Shown piece after piece: positions 30,192 to 39,299 of a stretch of 39,372 nucleotides of DNA. The notes below the pieces were generated by a model that saw nothing but the letters and a program-made list of their open reading frames with translations, was not told the origin of the DNA and did not search any database. How positions within the stretch are numbered: the first letter of the stretch is position 1; each line of letters starts with the position of its first letter. Source of the stretch: Deltaproteobacteria bacterium (GTDB lineage: Bacteria > Desulfobacterota > Desulfuromonadia > Geobacterales > Geobacteraceae); contig JAJZUC010000021.1 of NCBI GenBank assembly GCA_021847245.1, positions 1 through 39,372 on the forward strand, written 5' to 3'. The translations under genes and the position numbers were made by a program.

Positions 30192-31922
30192 TTATAATCT
30201 GTTCTTAGCTGGTTCGGCCTGCCAGGGCATCAGGAAGGTTGGCAAACCTTCCCGAACAACCTCTTCGATATACCGGAATTCACGCGTGCGTCGTTGATCA
30301 AGGATCGGATCGGTAACAGAAAGCGGCGCCAGACTCTGGTTGACAATCCAGCCGCCCGGTTCTATGCCGGCACGTCGCAAATCCTTCTGAAGCGCCAGCG
30401 CTTCATGCACGGGCGTAGCCTCCGGCAAGGTCACGAGAAGGACTTTCGTAAATGCCGGGTCACGCAGGCGGGGGAGCAGCTGGCGCACCGTCTCCGGTAT
30501 GTCGCTCATGGATCGTGAGACCTCCCGATGATACGACTCGGAGGCATCCAGAAGGAGCAGCGTGTGGCCGGTCGGGGCGGTGTCGATCACCACGAAACTG
30601 TCGGCACCTTCGGCAACGGTGCGTGCGAACGCCCGGAACACGGCGATCTCTTCCGTGCAGGGAGAGCGCAGATCTTCCTCCATGAGCGCCTTGGCCTCAT
30701 CGTCCAGATCCGCGCCGACGGTAGCGAGTACTTCTTGACGATACGCCTCGGTTTCAGCCTCGGGATCGATGCGGCTCACGCGCAGTCCCGCGGGGACATC
30801 ACCCAAAGTCTGGGCGACATGCGCCGCCGGATCGGTAGTGGTCAGATGCACCCTTTTGCCACGCCCTGCCAAAGCGGTTGCAATGCTTACCGCCAGGGTG
30901 GTTTTTCCGACTCCCCCTTTTCCCATGGTCATAATCACCCCGCCGGGCATGGCTGTAAGCATGTCGAGAAGATTGACGAGCGGTGCCGGGAGCGGGGTGG
31001 ATCGTGCGGTGCGTGCAATTGACGGCTCGCTGCTCTCCGGGGCAAAGAACGCCCGCAACGCCGGTATGCCGACCAGCTCCGTGCCGCGTAACGGCAGTTC
31101 AGTGCGCGGCATCAGGATCAGCTCCTGGGGCATTGCCGAAAGTGCTTTCATGCTCCGCTCACGCAGGGCAACTGCCACCTGGTCACCAGGATCTACCGGC
31201 CGCAGCACGCCGTTAATTACCAGGTGCTGATTGGCTACCCCCAGCTCACGCAGCTCGGCCGAGGCGCGGGCCGCTTCGGTAAGAGGGGCTTCATCCGGGC
31301 GGCTGACTACGACTACCAGCGTTTGCGCCTGATTTGCCAATGCCCGCCGGGTATTTTCGTAGAGCCGATGTTGTTCTTTCAATCCTGCCAGAGGTCCAAG
31401 ACAGGAGGTGCCCCCGGTGTTGGTGTCGATGAAGTCGCTCCAGGCAGCCGGCAACGAAAGCAGGCGCAGGGTGTGGCCGGTAGGAGCGGTGTCGAAAATG
31501 ATATGGTCGAAGTCCAATGCAACTTCGGGATTACCCATCAGCCGGGCAAACTCGTTGAAGGCGGCGATCTCCACCGTGCAGGCACCCGAAAGCTGTTCCT
31601 CCATGCTCCGGATGGCGGCCTCCGGCAGGATACCGCGATAGGGGCCGACCATTTTTTCCCGGTAGGCGGCGGCAGCATCCACGGGATTGACGTTGGCGGC
31701 AAATAGACCCGTCACGGAAGGCACCCGGGCTGGTTCGGCCGACAGGGGGAGCCCCAGAACCTCATCCAGGTTGGACGCCGGATCGGTGCTGACCAGCAGT
31801 ACCCGTCTGCCGTCGTCGGCCAGGGCGATGGCGGTTGCCGCCGAAATGGTCGTCTTTCCCACTCCCCCCTTGCCGGTAAAGAAGAGATTTCGTGGAGGAT
31901 TATACAGATAGTTCGTTGGCAT
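30192..31922 (-). CDS. arsA: Arsenite-transporting ATPase ArsA
   Basis: A 576-residue two-domain ATPase. Walker A GKGGVGKTT occurs in both halves (about residues 17-25 and again near 333). DTAPTGHT switch motifs are present in each half. The As(III)-binding Cys sites are SGACTVEIAAF and SPCTEEIAVF, with GGTSCLGP matching the third. It energises As(III) export and may work here with Acr3. Its gene lies just after the universal stress gene and before arsD. Confidence 0.95.
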   Translation of the reverse strand: MPTNYLYNPPRNLFFTGKGGVGKTTISAATAIALADDGRRVLLVSTDPASNLDEVLGLPLSAEPARVPSVTGLFAANVNPVDAAAAYREKMVGPYRGILPEAAIRSMEEQLSGACTVEIAAFNEFARLMGNPEVALDFDHIIFDTAPTGHTLRLLSLPAAWSDFIDTNTGGTSCLGPLAGLKEQHRLYENTRRALANQAQTLVVVVSRPDEAPLTEAARASAELRELGVANQHLVINGVLRPVDPGDQVAVALRERSMKALSAMPQELILMPRTELPLRGTELVGIPALRAFFAPESSEPSIARTARSTPLPAPLVNLLDMLTAMPGGVIMTMGKGGVGKTTLAVSIATALAGRGKRVHLTTTDPAAHVAQTLGDVPAGLRVSRIDPEAETEAYRQEVLATVGADLDDEAKALMEEDLRSPCTEEIAVFRAFARTVAEGADSFVVIDTAPTGHTLLLLDASESYHREVSRSMSDIPETVRQLLPRLRDPAFTKVLLVTLPEATPVHEALALQKDLRRAGIEPGGWIVNQSLAPLSVTDPILDQRRTREFRYIEEVVREGLPTFLMPWQAEPAKNRL

Positions 31923-31973
31923 GGATTCTCACTCGCGCTTAGCTCGGTTTCTTAATCACCCTGGTTGTCATCA

Positions 31974-32828
31974 CTAGCGGGATGCAGGTATAAGCAGAAC
32001 AGGCACTCCGGCATGACGGGCCGCCTCGTTGGCAACGCTTCCCAGGAAGACCTCTCTTAAGAACCCCTTTCCCTGGCCGCCCATGACGATGATGGAGAAA
32101 TCTCCTTTTTTTGTCCGGCCGATGATCTCCTCAGCGGGTTTCCCTTGGACGAGGTCGACGGTCACATCTGTTGCCCCCAGTGTCTCCAAGCGCCGCTTCT
32201 TCGCTTCCAGGAGGTACCGCGCGTCTTCCTCCCGACGTCGAGCCGCGGCCGGATCGTCATCCTTTTCGCTAATGACGTGCATGACCGTCACGGGACATTT
32301 GGTTTCCAGGGATATTTTCCCCAGATAGTCCAGAGCCTTCTCAGCCGTATCGGAAAAGTCGGTGGGGAAAAGAACCCTGGCGAACATCTTCCGGCAGACG
32401 ACTTCACATTTTCCCTCCTCTAGGAGGGCAATGCGGGCGAGGAGCACGGGGCGTCGTGTCTCGTGGATGAGCTTGGCGGAGACGCTTCCCAGCGTTGCCG
32501 CCTGGAGGATTCCCTTGCCGTGGGAGCCGATCAGGATGGCGGAGACGCCGTGCCGTTCCGCCGTCTCGTCGAGAGTGTGGGCCGGCAGGCCGAACGGCAT
32601 CTCCACGGTGACCCTTATCCCCTGGTCTTCAAGGATCTTTTTTTGCCTATCAAGTACCGGCCGCGCCTCCTCGGCGAGCATCTCCTCTAAGCCGGGGGTG
32701 TTGGCCACGTAGATGACGTGGGTGAGGATGGCCTCTTCCATGCCGAGGACTTTCAACTCTCCGACACACTGGATCAGGGCGTCGGAGGCGGGTGACAGGT
32801 CGGTGCAGACGAGCATTTTTCTGAACAT
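31974..32828 (-). CDS. Tandem-domain universal stress protein (UspA family)
   Basis: A 284-residue protein with two Usp domains. Each has the ATP-binding pattern: SHGKGILQAATLGSVS in the first and GGQGKGFLREVFLGSVANEA in the second. Such proteins respond to stress and often bind ATP. Found here between arsA and arsC, it is probably co-transcribed with the ars operon. Confidence 0.88.
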   Translation of the reverse strand: MFRKMLVCTDLSPASDALIQCVGELKVLGMEEAILTHVIYVANTPGLEEMLAEEARPVLDRQKKILEDQGIRVTVEMPFGLPAHTLDETAERHGVSAILIGSHGKGILQAATLGSVSAKLIHETRRPVLLARIALLEEGKCEVVCRKMFARVLFPTDFSDTAEKALDYLGKISLETKCPVTVMHVISEKDDDPAAARRREEDARYLLEAKKRRLETLGATDVTVDLVQGKPAEEIIGRTKKGDFSIIVMGGQGKGFLREVFLGSVANEAARHAGVPVLLIPASR

Positions 32829-32869
32829 GGCTTCCTCCTATTGATATTATCGACTTGATGCAACCCAGA

Positions 32870-33298
32870 TCAGGCAACCGTCTTTATCCAGTCCTCTATT
32901 TGGGACTTTATGGCATCGCGGATTTCGCGCGTTCCTTCCAACTTCTCCTCATCCGAACCCTGTAACGTTGATGGATCAGGGAAGCTCCAGTACAGCCTTT
33001 TTGTCACACCCGGAAATATCGGACATTTTTCTGCGCTGGCTCCATCGCAGACCGTTATTACATAGCTGAAAAAGGCTCCTCTTTTGAAGAAGTCGAATAC
33101 TCCCTTTGTTTTGTTGTGAGATATGTCAAGGCCCACTTCCGCCATGATACTGACAGCATAAGGATTGAGCATTCCCGGCTCCAGACCCGCACTTTGAGCC
33201 TCGAACCGGTCGCCGGCGATTGAATTTAGGTACGCCTCAGCAATCTGGCTCCGGGCGCTGTTATGTACGCACACAAACAGTACTTTGATCTTGTGCAT
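32870..33298 (-). CDS. arsC: Arsenate reductase ArsC (first; thioredoxin-coupled LMW-PTP type)
   Basis: A 142-residue reductase of the low-molecular-weight phosphatase type that converts arsenate to arsenite. The nucleophile loop is CVHNSARSQ (residues 10-18). The redox pair is in [11 protein letters not shown]. The start follows AAAGGAG. It is one of two ArsC in the operon, and the two differ in loop sequence (NSARS here, NSCRS in the other). Confidence 0.9.
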   Translation of the reverse strand: MHKIKVLFVCVHNSARSQIAEAYLNSIAGDRFEAQSAGLEPGMLNPYAVSIMAEVGLDISHNKTKGVFDFFKRGAFFSYVITVCDGASAEKCPIFPGVTKRLYWSFPDPSTLQGSDEEKLEGTREIRDAIKSQIEDWIKTVA

Positions 33299-33331
33299 GG
33301 TATCTCCTTTGTCTGAGAAATAAACAGCATT

Positions 33332-34390
33332 TCACTTAACAGCGGCAGTCTGGAAATATCGCCTTTGGAACCAGAACGCGACGTTGACCAGGCCGATCAT
33401 AACCGGTACTTCCACAAGAGGGCCGATGACGGCGGCAAAGGCAGCCCCCGAGTTGAGTCCGAAGACCGCCACCGCCACGGCGATGGCAAGCTCGAAATTG
33501 TTGCTGGCGGCGGTGAAGGCCAGGGTTGTGGTCTTGGAGTAGTCGGCGCCGAGCCGTTTACCCATCCAGAAGGAAACCAGGAACATGACAATGAAGTAGA
33601 TCAGCATCGGGATTGCGATCCGCACCACGTCGAGCGGCAGTTGCACGATCAGGTTCCCCTTCAGGCTGAACATCACCACAATGGTGAAGAGGAGCGCCAC
33701 AAGGGTGATTGGCCCGATTCGCGGCACCACCTCCCGGTGGTAGCGCTCGACACCCAGAGTTTTCAGTCCGATGAACCGCGTCAGCGCACCGGCGATGCAC
33801 GGGATGCCGAGGTAGATAAATACACTCTCGGCTATCTGACGGATGCTGACATTGACCACGCTCCCGGAGAGGCCGAAGAGGGGAGGGAGTACCGTGATGA
33901 AGAACCAGGCGTAGACGCTGTAGAAGAGTACCTGGAAGATGCTGTTGAAGGCCACGAGACCGGCGGCGTACTCGGTGTTCCCTTTGGCCAGCTCGTTCCA
34001 GACGATGACCATGGCGATGCAGCGGGCCAGGCCGATCATGATGAGTCCAACCAGGTACTCCGGTTTGTCCGGCAGAAAGACAATGGCCAGGATGAACATC
34101 AGCACCGGCCCGATCAGCCAGTTCTGCACGAGCGACAGGCCGAGCACCCGTTTGTTGCGGAAGACCTCGGGCATCTCCTCGTACTTAACCTTGGCGAAGG
34201 GAGGGTACATCATCAGTATCAGGCCGGCGGCAATGGGGATGTTGGTGGTACCCACCTGGAAGCGGTTGATGAATGACTCGGTTCCGGGGATGAAGTACCC
34301 AAGCCCTACCCCCAGGGCCATGGCAGCGAAAATCCAGAAAGTGAGCCAGCGATCGAGGAAAGAGAGTTTCTTTGAGATGCCTTCAGACAT
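33332..34390 (-). CDS. acr3: Arsenite efflux transporter Acr3
   Basis: A 352-residue, about ten-helix permease exporting As(III). The conserved helix motif is [19 protein letters not shown] with its essential Cys. A second signature, [21 protein letters not shown], is also present. It starts after AGGAGG. It sits between the two arsC genes, with ArsA available to energise it. Confidence 0.95.
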   Translation of the reverse strand: MSEGISKKLSFLDRWLTFWIFAAMALGVGLGYFIPGTESFINRFQVGTTNIPIAAGLILMMYPPFAKVKYEEMPEVFRNKRVLGLSLVQNWLIGPVLMFILAIVFLPDKPEYLVGLIMIGLARCIAMVIVWNELAKGNTEYAAGLVAFNSIFQVLFYSVYAWFFITVLPPLFGLSGSVVNVSIRQIAESVFIYLGIPCIAGALTRFIGLKTLGVERYHREVVPRIGPITLVALLFTIVVMFSLKGNLIVQLPLDVVRIAIPMLIYFIVMFLVSFWMGKRLGADYSKTTTLAFTAASNNFELAIAVAVAVFGLNSGAAFAAVIGPLVEVPVMIGLVNVAFWFQRRYFQTAAVK

Positions 34391-34468
34391 GATTCAACGC
34401 CTCCTTGGTGACAAAAATCTTGAAATGACGACGATGTTGAACAATGCGCAACGGGCAGTGCATTCCGA

Positions 34469-34882
34469 CTACTTCGCTTCGAAAAATTCCAACATCGTTG
34501 CTTTTATCTCGTCCCTGACCTTACGAAAATCCGCCATGACCTCCTCATCGGTGCCAATGGTTTTGGATGGATCGTGGAAGCCGATGTGCATCCGCTCGAC
34601 TCGGCCGAAGAAAAGGGGGCACTTCTCGTTGGCATCACCGCAGAGAGTGATGACATAGTCGAAGCTTTCCCCGGCGAACTCGTCCATGGTTTTGGAGCGG
34701 TGGCCGGAGATGTCTATATCCAGTTCTGCCAGCACACGTATCGCCAGCGGGTTGACCCGCGTCGCCTCGGTGCCTGCAGAAAAGGCCTGAAACCGGTCTC
34801 CCAGGCAGTGGTTGACGATTCCCTCCGCCATCTGGGAACGACAGGAGTTGTGGGTGCAGAGAAACAACAATTTTTTCTTCAT
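34469..34882 (-). CDS. arsC: Arsenate reductase ArsC (second; thioredoxin-coupled)
   Basis: About 137 residues from the ATG at 34882; the frame is open 17 codons further. The catalytic loop is CTHNSCRSQMAEG and the redox pair is in LCGDANEKCPLFFG. It is the closer match to classical Trx-coupled ArsC. It lies directly downstream of arsR and upstream of acr3. Confidence 0.92.
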   Translation of the reverse strand: MKKKLLFLCTHNSCRSQMAEGIVNHCLGDRFQAFSAGTEATRVNPLAIRVLAELDIDISGHRSKTMDEFAGESFDYVITLCGDANEKCPLFFGRVERMHIGFHDPSKTIGTDEEVMADFRKVRDEIKATMLEFFEAK

Positions 34883-34939
34883 AATGGTAAATTCTCCCTT
34901 GTAATATTCGTTTTTGCGGATATACTTTGGCAAAAAATT

Positions 34940-35278
34940 TTAGGCGCAGCGATTCCCGTCGCCGAAACTGGCAAGCAATTCGCGATCAGCAGCCGATGTA
35001 CTGGTGATGAGGAGCTGCTTTTTCAGGAGAGGGATCAACTCTTTCTGATTTGCACCGGTGTCCCGAATGGAATAATAGATCCAGAGCCCGCAACGACGGT
35101 CATTTACCCAACCGGCTTTCCTGAGATGGGCGAGGTGTCGGGAAGTTGTTGACTGTGGCAGCTTGAGTGCTGCGATGATGTCGCAGACGCAGAGTTCTCC
35201 TTCGGAGAGAAGAAGTGCCAGGATGCGAAGACGGGTTTCGTCTGCCAACGCTTTATAGAGTTGCACGTTTTGTTTCAT
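34940..35278 (-). CDS. arsR: ArsR-family repressor (second arsR)
   Basis: A 112-residue wHTH repressor from the ATG at 35278, as the frame upstream has no ArsR character. Segments are ALADETRLRILALLLSEG, the As(III) site ELCVCDI, and PQSTTSRHLAHLRKAGWV. No ribosome site is seen within 10 bases; the nearest -10 box (35290-35285) would start the mRNA about at the ATG, so the transcript may be leaderless. It probably represses both the ars operon and the divergent cytochrome-molybdoenzyme operon via the repeat at 35281-35314. Confidence 0.88.
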   Translation of the reverse strand: MKQNVQLYKALADETRLRILALLLSEGELCVCDIIAALKLPQSTTSRHLAHLRKAGWVNDRRCGLWIYYSIRDTGANQKELIPLLKKQLLITSTSAADRELLASFGDGNRCA

Positions 35279-35280
35279 TG

Positions 35281-35314
35281 CTTGACTATATCCTTTAAGG
35301 CGGATATAGTCAAG
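35281..35314. promoter_or_regulatory. Symmetric bidirectional promoter/ArsR operator
   Basis: CTTGACTATATCC (35281-35293) and GGATATAGTCAAG (35302-35314) are perfect inverted repeats with an 8-base spacer. Each strand carries TTGACT and TATAGT 17 bases apart: plus 35282-35287 and 35305-35310, minus 35313-35308 and 35290-35285. The repeat should bind an ArsR dimer and close both promoters together. Confidence 0.75.
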
Positions 35315-35386
35315 CCCTTCTCGCGGCAAATATCGAAGGGATTCATCAGGTGGACGATTGTCAATAATCAAGAAGGAGGAAAACGG

Positions 35387-35737
35387 ATGAAAAAAATTCT
35401 CGTTGTAAGCAGTTTGCTGATGATGGCTTCCGGGGCGATGGCAGCCGAACGGAACCTTGTCGAACTGCACAAAAACGCTTCAGCAATGACGAACAAGCAG
35501 TGTCTGAAGTGTCACGCGAAGATTCTTTCCGAGAAAACCGCAAACAAGAAGTTCAAGACCATGCACCGGCTGCACCTAGAGTCGAAGTTGGAGACCCCGA
35601 AGAAGTGTGCAGAGTGCCATGCCTCGGTCGATCTGCGCGAAGGGTCGGCCGGCGCGCTGCGCAAGCAGGTAGATCCGCAGATCTGTGCCGGGTGCCACGA
35701 TGGCGGCATGAAGGGCGCCAAGAAGCTTTTTGAATAA
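35387..35737 (+). CDS. Periplasmic trihaem c-type cytochrome
   Basis: A 116-residue exported protein with signal peptide MKKILVVSSLLMMASGAMAA, starting after AAGGAGG. There are three CxxCH motifs: CLKCH, CAECH and CAGCH, plus further His (ELHKN, MHRLHLE) for axial ligation. It is the first gene of the operon with the molybdoenzyme, 18 bp upstream of it, so it is the likely electron partner of that enzyme in the periplasm. Confidence 0.88.
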   Translation: MKKILVVSSLLMMASGAMAAERNLVELHKNASAMTNKQCLKCHAKILSEKTANKKFKTMHRLHLESKLETPKKCAECHASVDLREGSAGALRKQVDPQICAGCHDGGMKGAKKLFE

Positions 35738-35755
35738 CTCTACAGGAGGAGTCAG

Positions 35756-38086
35756 ATGAGTGATGAACGCATAATTCACGAAGAGGAAAAGGACCTTTAC
35801 GAAAAGCTCACCGGCATGCAATTCTCCCGGCGCTCCTTTCTTAAATGGACGTCCGGGCTTGCCGGTGCCGCCATTGCCAGCGGCCTCCTTTGGGATGACA
35901 AGCTCGGGTTGTTCCGGGAAGCGAACGCCCAGGAAAAAGCGGCCGGCAAGGGGACGTGGACCTATTCGACCTGCCATATGTGCGGCGGATCGACCGGCAT
36001 TAAGGTGCACGTGGTGGACGGCAAGGTGGTGAAGATCGAGCCGAACGAGCACAACCCAATAGGCGTGGCAAACGTTTCGACCGATTATGCCGCGATCAAG
36101 GGGCTCGGCGGCAGGATGTGCGCGAAGGGGAATTCCGGAGTCAGGTCGCTCTATGATCCCGACCGCCTGAAAACCCCCATGAAACGGATCGGGCCGAAGG
36201 GGTCGGGCAAATGGAAGGCGATCTCCTGGGAGGAGGCGCTTGATGACGTGGCGAAAAACCTCCTGAAAATACGGGAAAAGTACGGCCCCGAGGCGCTCGT
36301 CTGGTGCACCGAGGACGCATCCTTCACCGACATGCAGTCCGACTTCAACCTCCTCTACGGCTCCCCCAACTTCTCCATGCATTCCAACACCTGCGACGTG
36401 GCGCGCAAGGCGTCGTTCAAACTGGTGATGGGCGACGATCGGCCGCTGGCCGACTTTGCCAACTGCAAGTATTCTCTGGTGTTTGGCTGGAACCTGCTGG
36501 CGGCGACCAAGTGGGCGCACCTTCCCGGCGTCTGGAACATGGGGAGGGCAAAAGGGGCCAAGATGGTCTACGTGGACCCCTACTATAACCAGACAGCGGC
36601 CAAGGCTGACGAGTGGATACCGATCAGGCCGGGGACCGATGGGGCCTTCGCCCTAGCCCTGGGACACGAGATCGTCAAGAACGGCTGGCAAGATGCAGAG
36701 TTTATCAAGGAATACACCATTGGGTTCGACAAGTATGCCGAACTCGTGAGGGACAAAACCCCTGAGTGGGCCGAGAAGATTACCTCGGTTCCGGCGGATA
36801 CCATCCGAAGGATTGCGAAGGAGCTTGCCTCTACCAAGCCGGCTGCCGTGGATGTCTGGAGCGGTCCTGGTCACCATACCAATGCCACTGACGGCGGCAG
36901 GGCGATCACCATGCTTCCGGCGCTCCTGGGCCAGTATGACAAGCCCGGCACTATGCTGAGCAGGGTGGCCAAGGGGGGCAAGCGGCGGGCGTTCAATGTG
37001 GACAAGCCGAAAGCGCCGCGGATCGACGGCCTCGGGACGAAGTACCCCTTTGCCCATGCCTCCGGTATCTACACCGAAATCCGGGACTCGATTCTGTCGG
37101 GGAAGCCGTACCAACTGAAGGCCGGTATGTTCATGTTCCAGAACTTCGTCATGTCGGTTCCCAACACGAAGAAGAACATCGAGGCCCTTGAAAAGCTCGA
37201 ATACATGGTGGTCATGGACACCATGCTGAGCGAGACGGCAAAGCTCGCCGACATCATCATCCCCGGCAGCCACTACCTGGAGCGGTGGGAAGTGAACGTG
37301 AACTGGGTCACCTTCCCGGCCACGGCCATCCGCCGCCCGGCGGTCAAGTCGGTCATCAACGGCATGACCGAGCAGGAATTTATTCTGGCGCTCGCCCAGC
37401 GCATGGGTCTCAAGGACAAGGACGGCAAGACCCTTCCCAAGACCTATCAGGAATACATGGACGACCAGCTCAAGAACGGCCCCATCGGCAAGGGGCTGGA
37501 GGAGATGATGGCTCTTCCCGGCGGGGTGTACGTCTCTGGTGAAACGGTGTACGAGAAGTACAAGAAGGACGGGTTCAAGACCCCGTCGAAGAAGATCGAG
37601 TTCTTTTCGGAACAGATGGCCAAGAAGGGGCTCAATCCACTCCCCGACTACGTGGAGCCGGTCTACGCGCCGACAACCGAGTTCCCCCTCTACCTGATCA
37701 ACTTCAAGCAGGCCGAGCACACCCATTCCCGGACCTTCAACAACGACTGGCTGATGGAGATGAAGCCGGACAACCCGCTCCTCATCAACACCGCCACCGC
37801 AACGAAGCTCGGCCTCAAGGATGGCGACCCCATCTGGCTGGAATCCCCATACGCCAAGGCCAAGGCAACCATTCAGACTACCGAGCGAATACACCCGGAA
37901 GTTGTCGCCCTGCACCACGGCTATGGCCACACCGGGTTCGGCAAGATCGCGCAGGGCGCCTTGAACAAGGCTAACCCGTGGTGCCCCGCCGGCACCAACG
38001 ACGGTCAGTTCCTCGCCGGGGTTTCGGAGAAGACTTCCGGCATGGCGGTCCACAAAGAAATTGGCGTCAAGATAATCAAGGCATAG
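35756..38086 (+). CDS. Tat-exported molybdopterin oxidoreductase, Psr/Phs-like catalytic subunit
   Basis: A 776-residue DMSO-reductase family enzyme carrying Mo-bisMGD. The Tat signal is SRRSFLK at 24-30. The N-terminal cluster motif is CHMCGGSTG at 73-81, with the last Cys at 122 in RMCAKGNSG. The third Cys (position 80) is Thr. The probable Mo ligand is C213 in HSNTCDVARKAS, as in polysulfide/thiosulfate reductases. It is not ArrA, whose motif begins CQGCTTWC. The C-terminal MGD-binding region (AEHTHSRTFNNDWLMEM) is present. With an adjacent ArsR-type promoter, arsenic, selenium or sulfur oxyanions are all candidate substrates; none is proven. Confidence 0.85.
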   Translation: MSDERIIHEEEKDLYEKLTGMQFSRRSFLKWTSGLAGAAIASGLLWDDKLGLFREANAQEKAAGKGTWTYSTCHMCGGSTGIKVHVVDGKVVKIEPNEHNPIGVANVSTDYAAIKGLGGRMCAKGNSGVRSLYDPDRLKTPMKRIGPKGSGKWKAISWEEALDDVAKNLLKIREKYGPEALVWCTEDASFTDMQSDFNLLYGSPNFSMHSNTCDVARKASFKLVMGDDRPLADFANCKYSLVFGWNLLAATKWAHLPGVWNMGRAKGAKMVYVDPYYNQTAAKADEWIPIRPGTDGAFALALGHEIVKNGWQDAEFIKEYTIGFDKYAELVRDKTPEWAEKITSVPADTIRRIAKELASTKPAAVDVWSGPGHHTNATDGGRAITMLPALLGQYDKPGTMLSRVAKGGKRRAFNVDKPKAPRIDGLGTKYPFAHASGIYTEIRDSILSGKPYQLKAGMFMFQNFVMSVPNTKKNIEALEKLEYMVVMDTMLSETAKLADIIIPGSHYLERWEVNVNWVTFPATAIRRPAVKSVINGMTEQEFILALAQRMGLKDKDGKTLPKTYQEYMDDQLKNGPIGKGLEEMMALPGGVYVSGETVYEKYKKDGFKTPSKKIEFFSEQMAKKGLNPLPDYVEPVYAPTTEFPLYLINFKQAEHTHSRTFNNDWLMEMKPDNPLLINTATATKLGLKDGDPIWLESPYAKAKATIQTTERIHPEVVALHHGYGHTGFGKIAQGALNKANPWCPAGTNDGQFLAGVSEKTSGMAVHKEIGVKIIKA

Positions 38087-38099
38087 GGAGGAGCGATAA

Positions 38100-38675
38100 A
38101 TGTCTAAGAACCCGAACCAGGTTGGCTGGTACTATAACGAGAACAACTGCATCGCCTGCCGGGCGTGCGAGGCGGGGTGCAAACAGGAATTCGACCTCCC
38201 CGTTGGGGTGAAACGGCGGCGGGTTATCATCAAGGAGGAAGGGAAATACCCGGACATCCACGTTCGCTACATCTCGACAGCCTGCAATCACTGCACGGAG
38301 CCTTCCTGTCTGAAGGCGTGCCCCGTGGGGGCGATCACCAAGGAAGATCAGTTCGGCGTGGTCCTCATCAACCAGGAAAAGTGCATCGGCTGCAAGCGTT
38401 GCGCGGCGGCCTGTCCCTATGGGGCGCCCACATTCAACGAAAAGAAAAAGAAGATGGACAAGTGCACCCTTTGTGTCCATCGCTTGAAGGACGGACTCCC
38501 CCCGGCATGCGTCAGAACCTGCATGGGGTACGCTCTCTGGCACGGGAAGATGTCCGACATCATTGCCCAGAAAACGCCGCAGGAGACCTTCCAGCGACCA
38601 CTGAAGGACACACTCCCCGGTTTTGCCGACCCCAAGCTGACGATACCGTCGGTCAAGTTTTCAGAGAACAAATAA
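38100..38675 (+). CDS. Four-cluster ferredoxin-type subunit of the molybdoenzyme
   Basis: A 191-residue DmsB/PsrB/NrfC-like electron-transfer subunit with four Cys groups: CIACRACEAGC, CNHCTEPSCLKACP, CIGCKRCAAACP and CTLCVHRLKDGLPPACVRTC. It has no signal of its own and would be exported with the Tat-signal subunit. It starts after GGGAGGAG, 13 bp after the catalytic gene. No PsrC/NrfD-type membrane subunit follows, so electrons may come from the cytochrome. Confidence 0.92.
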   Translation: MSKNPNQVGWYYNENNCIACRACEAGCKQEFDLPVGVKRRRVIIKEEGKYPDIHVRYISTACNHCTEPSCLKACPVGAITKEDQFGVVLINQEKCIGCKRCAAACPYGAPTFNEKKKKMDKCTLCVHRLKDGLPPACVRTCMGYALWHGKMSDIIAQKTPQETFQRPLKDTLPGFADPKLTIPSVKFSENK

Positions 38676-38684
38676 GAAGGGAGA

Positions 38685-38713
38685 CGAAGGGGCGGAGCGA
38701 TTCCGCCCCTTCG
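38685..38713. terminator. 12-bp hairpin between the ferredoxin subunit and the TorD-like chaperone
   Basis: CGAAGGGGCGGA (38685-38696) pairs with TCCGCCCCTTCG (38702-38713) around a 5-base loop. No T-run follows, so it is a partial terminator or mRNA-stability hairpin. The chaperone start codon is 11 bases after it. Confidence 0.5.
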
Positions 38714-38723
38714 GTTGTAAACC

Positions 38724-39299
38724 ATGAACGAAGCACCAATAGACGGGCGTTTATGCGCCTTACTGAGCAGCATGTACCTATGCAAACCAACACGGGAATC
38801 CCTTGCAAGCTGGCGACAATTGCTGAGGGACGAACCCCTCAATGGGACGGATGAACTGGAAAAGGCACTCGATGCCGTGAATCTCGATTCGGAGGATGAA
38901 CTCGACGGCCTTCTCTGGGACTACACCCGACTCTTCATCGGTCCGGACCGACTCCCGTGCCCTCCCTGGGAATCGGTCTACACCTCGCCTAAACGCCTCA
39001 TGATGCAGGATGCCTATGACAAGGTCCGTGAGTTCTATACCCGGCTCGGAATCGAGGTCGGCAGCGCGGATGTCATGGCCGATCATATCGGGGCCGAGCT
39101 TAATTTTCTTGCAATTCTGTATGGCATAATTGAATCCGACCCGAAACAGTCGGTTTATGAAAATCTTGCAGAAGAATTCTTGACTAGTCATTTGCGGAAC
39201 TGGGTCCCGCGTTTTACGACTGACATGGAAGAGGCCGCTGAAACCCTTTTTTATAGAGCAGTAGCGGGGATTACGAGGCAAGCGGTTACGCGGCCTTAA
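38724..39299 (+). CDS. TorD/DmsD-like chaperone of the molybdoenzyme
   Basis: A 191-residue all-helical TorD/NarJ-family chaperone, which holds and proofreads Tat molybdoenzymes before export. The family features are DYTRLFIGPDRLPCPPWESVYT and the segment DHIGAELNFLAILYGI. Its own ribosome site is weak, as it follows the hairpin closely. It lies at the end of the operon and near the right edge. Confidence 0.85.
   Translation: MNEAPIDGRLCALLSSMYLCKPTRESLASWRQLLRDEPLNGTDELEKALDAVNLDSEDELDGLLWDYTRLFIGPDRLPCPPWESVYTSPKRLMMQDAYDKVREFYTRLGIEVGSADVMADHIGAELNFLAILYGIIESDPKQSVYENLAEEFLTSHLRNWVPRFTTDMEEAAETLFYRAVAGITRQAVTRP

Noticed and set aside
36653..38053. A 466-codon open frame antisense to the molybdoenzyme
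   Set aside because: It shows no motif, and it lies opposite a clear family member; the openness follows from the GC-rich codon pattern.
35756..38086. Respiratory arsenate reductase ArrA
   Set aside because: The N-terminal motif and length do not match ArrA; the Cys Mo ligand points to the Psr/Phs branch.
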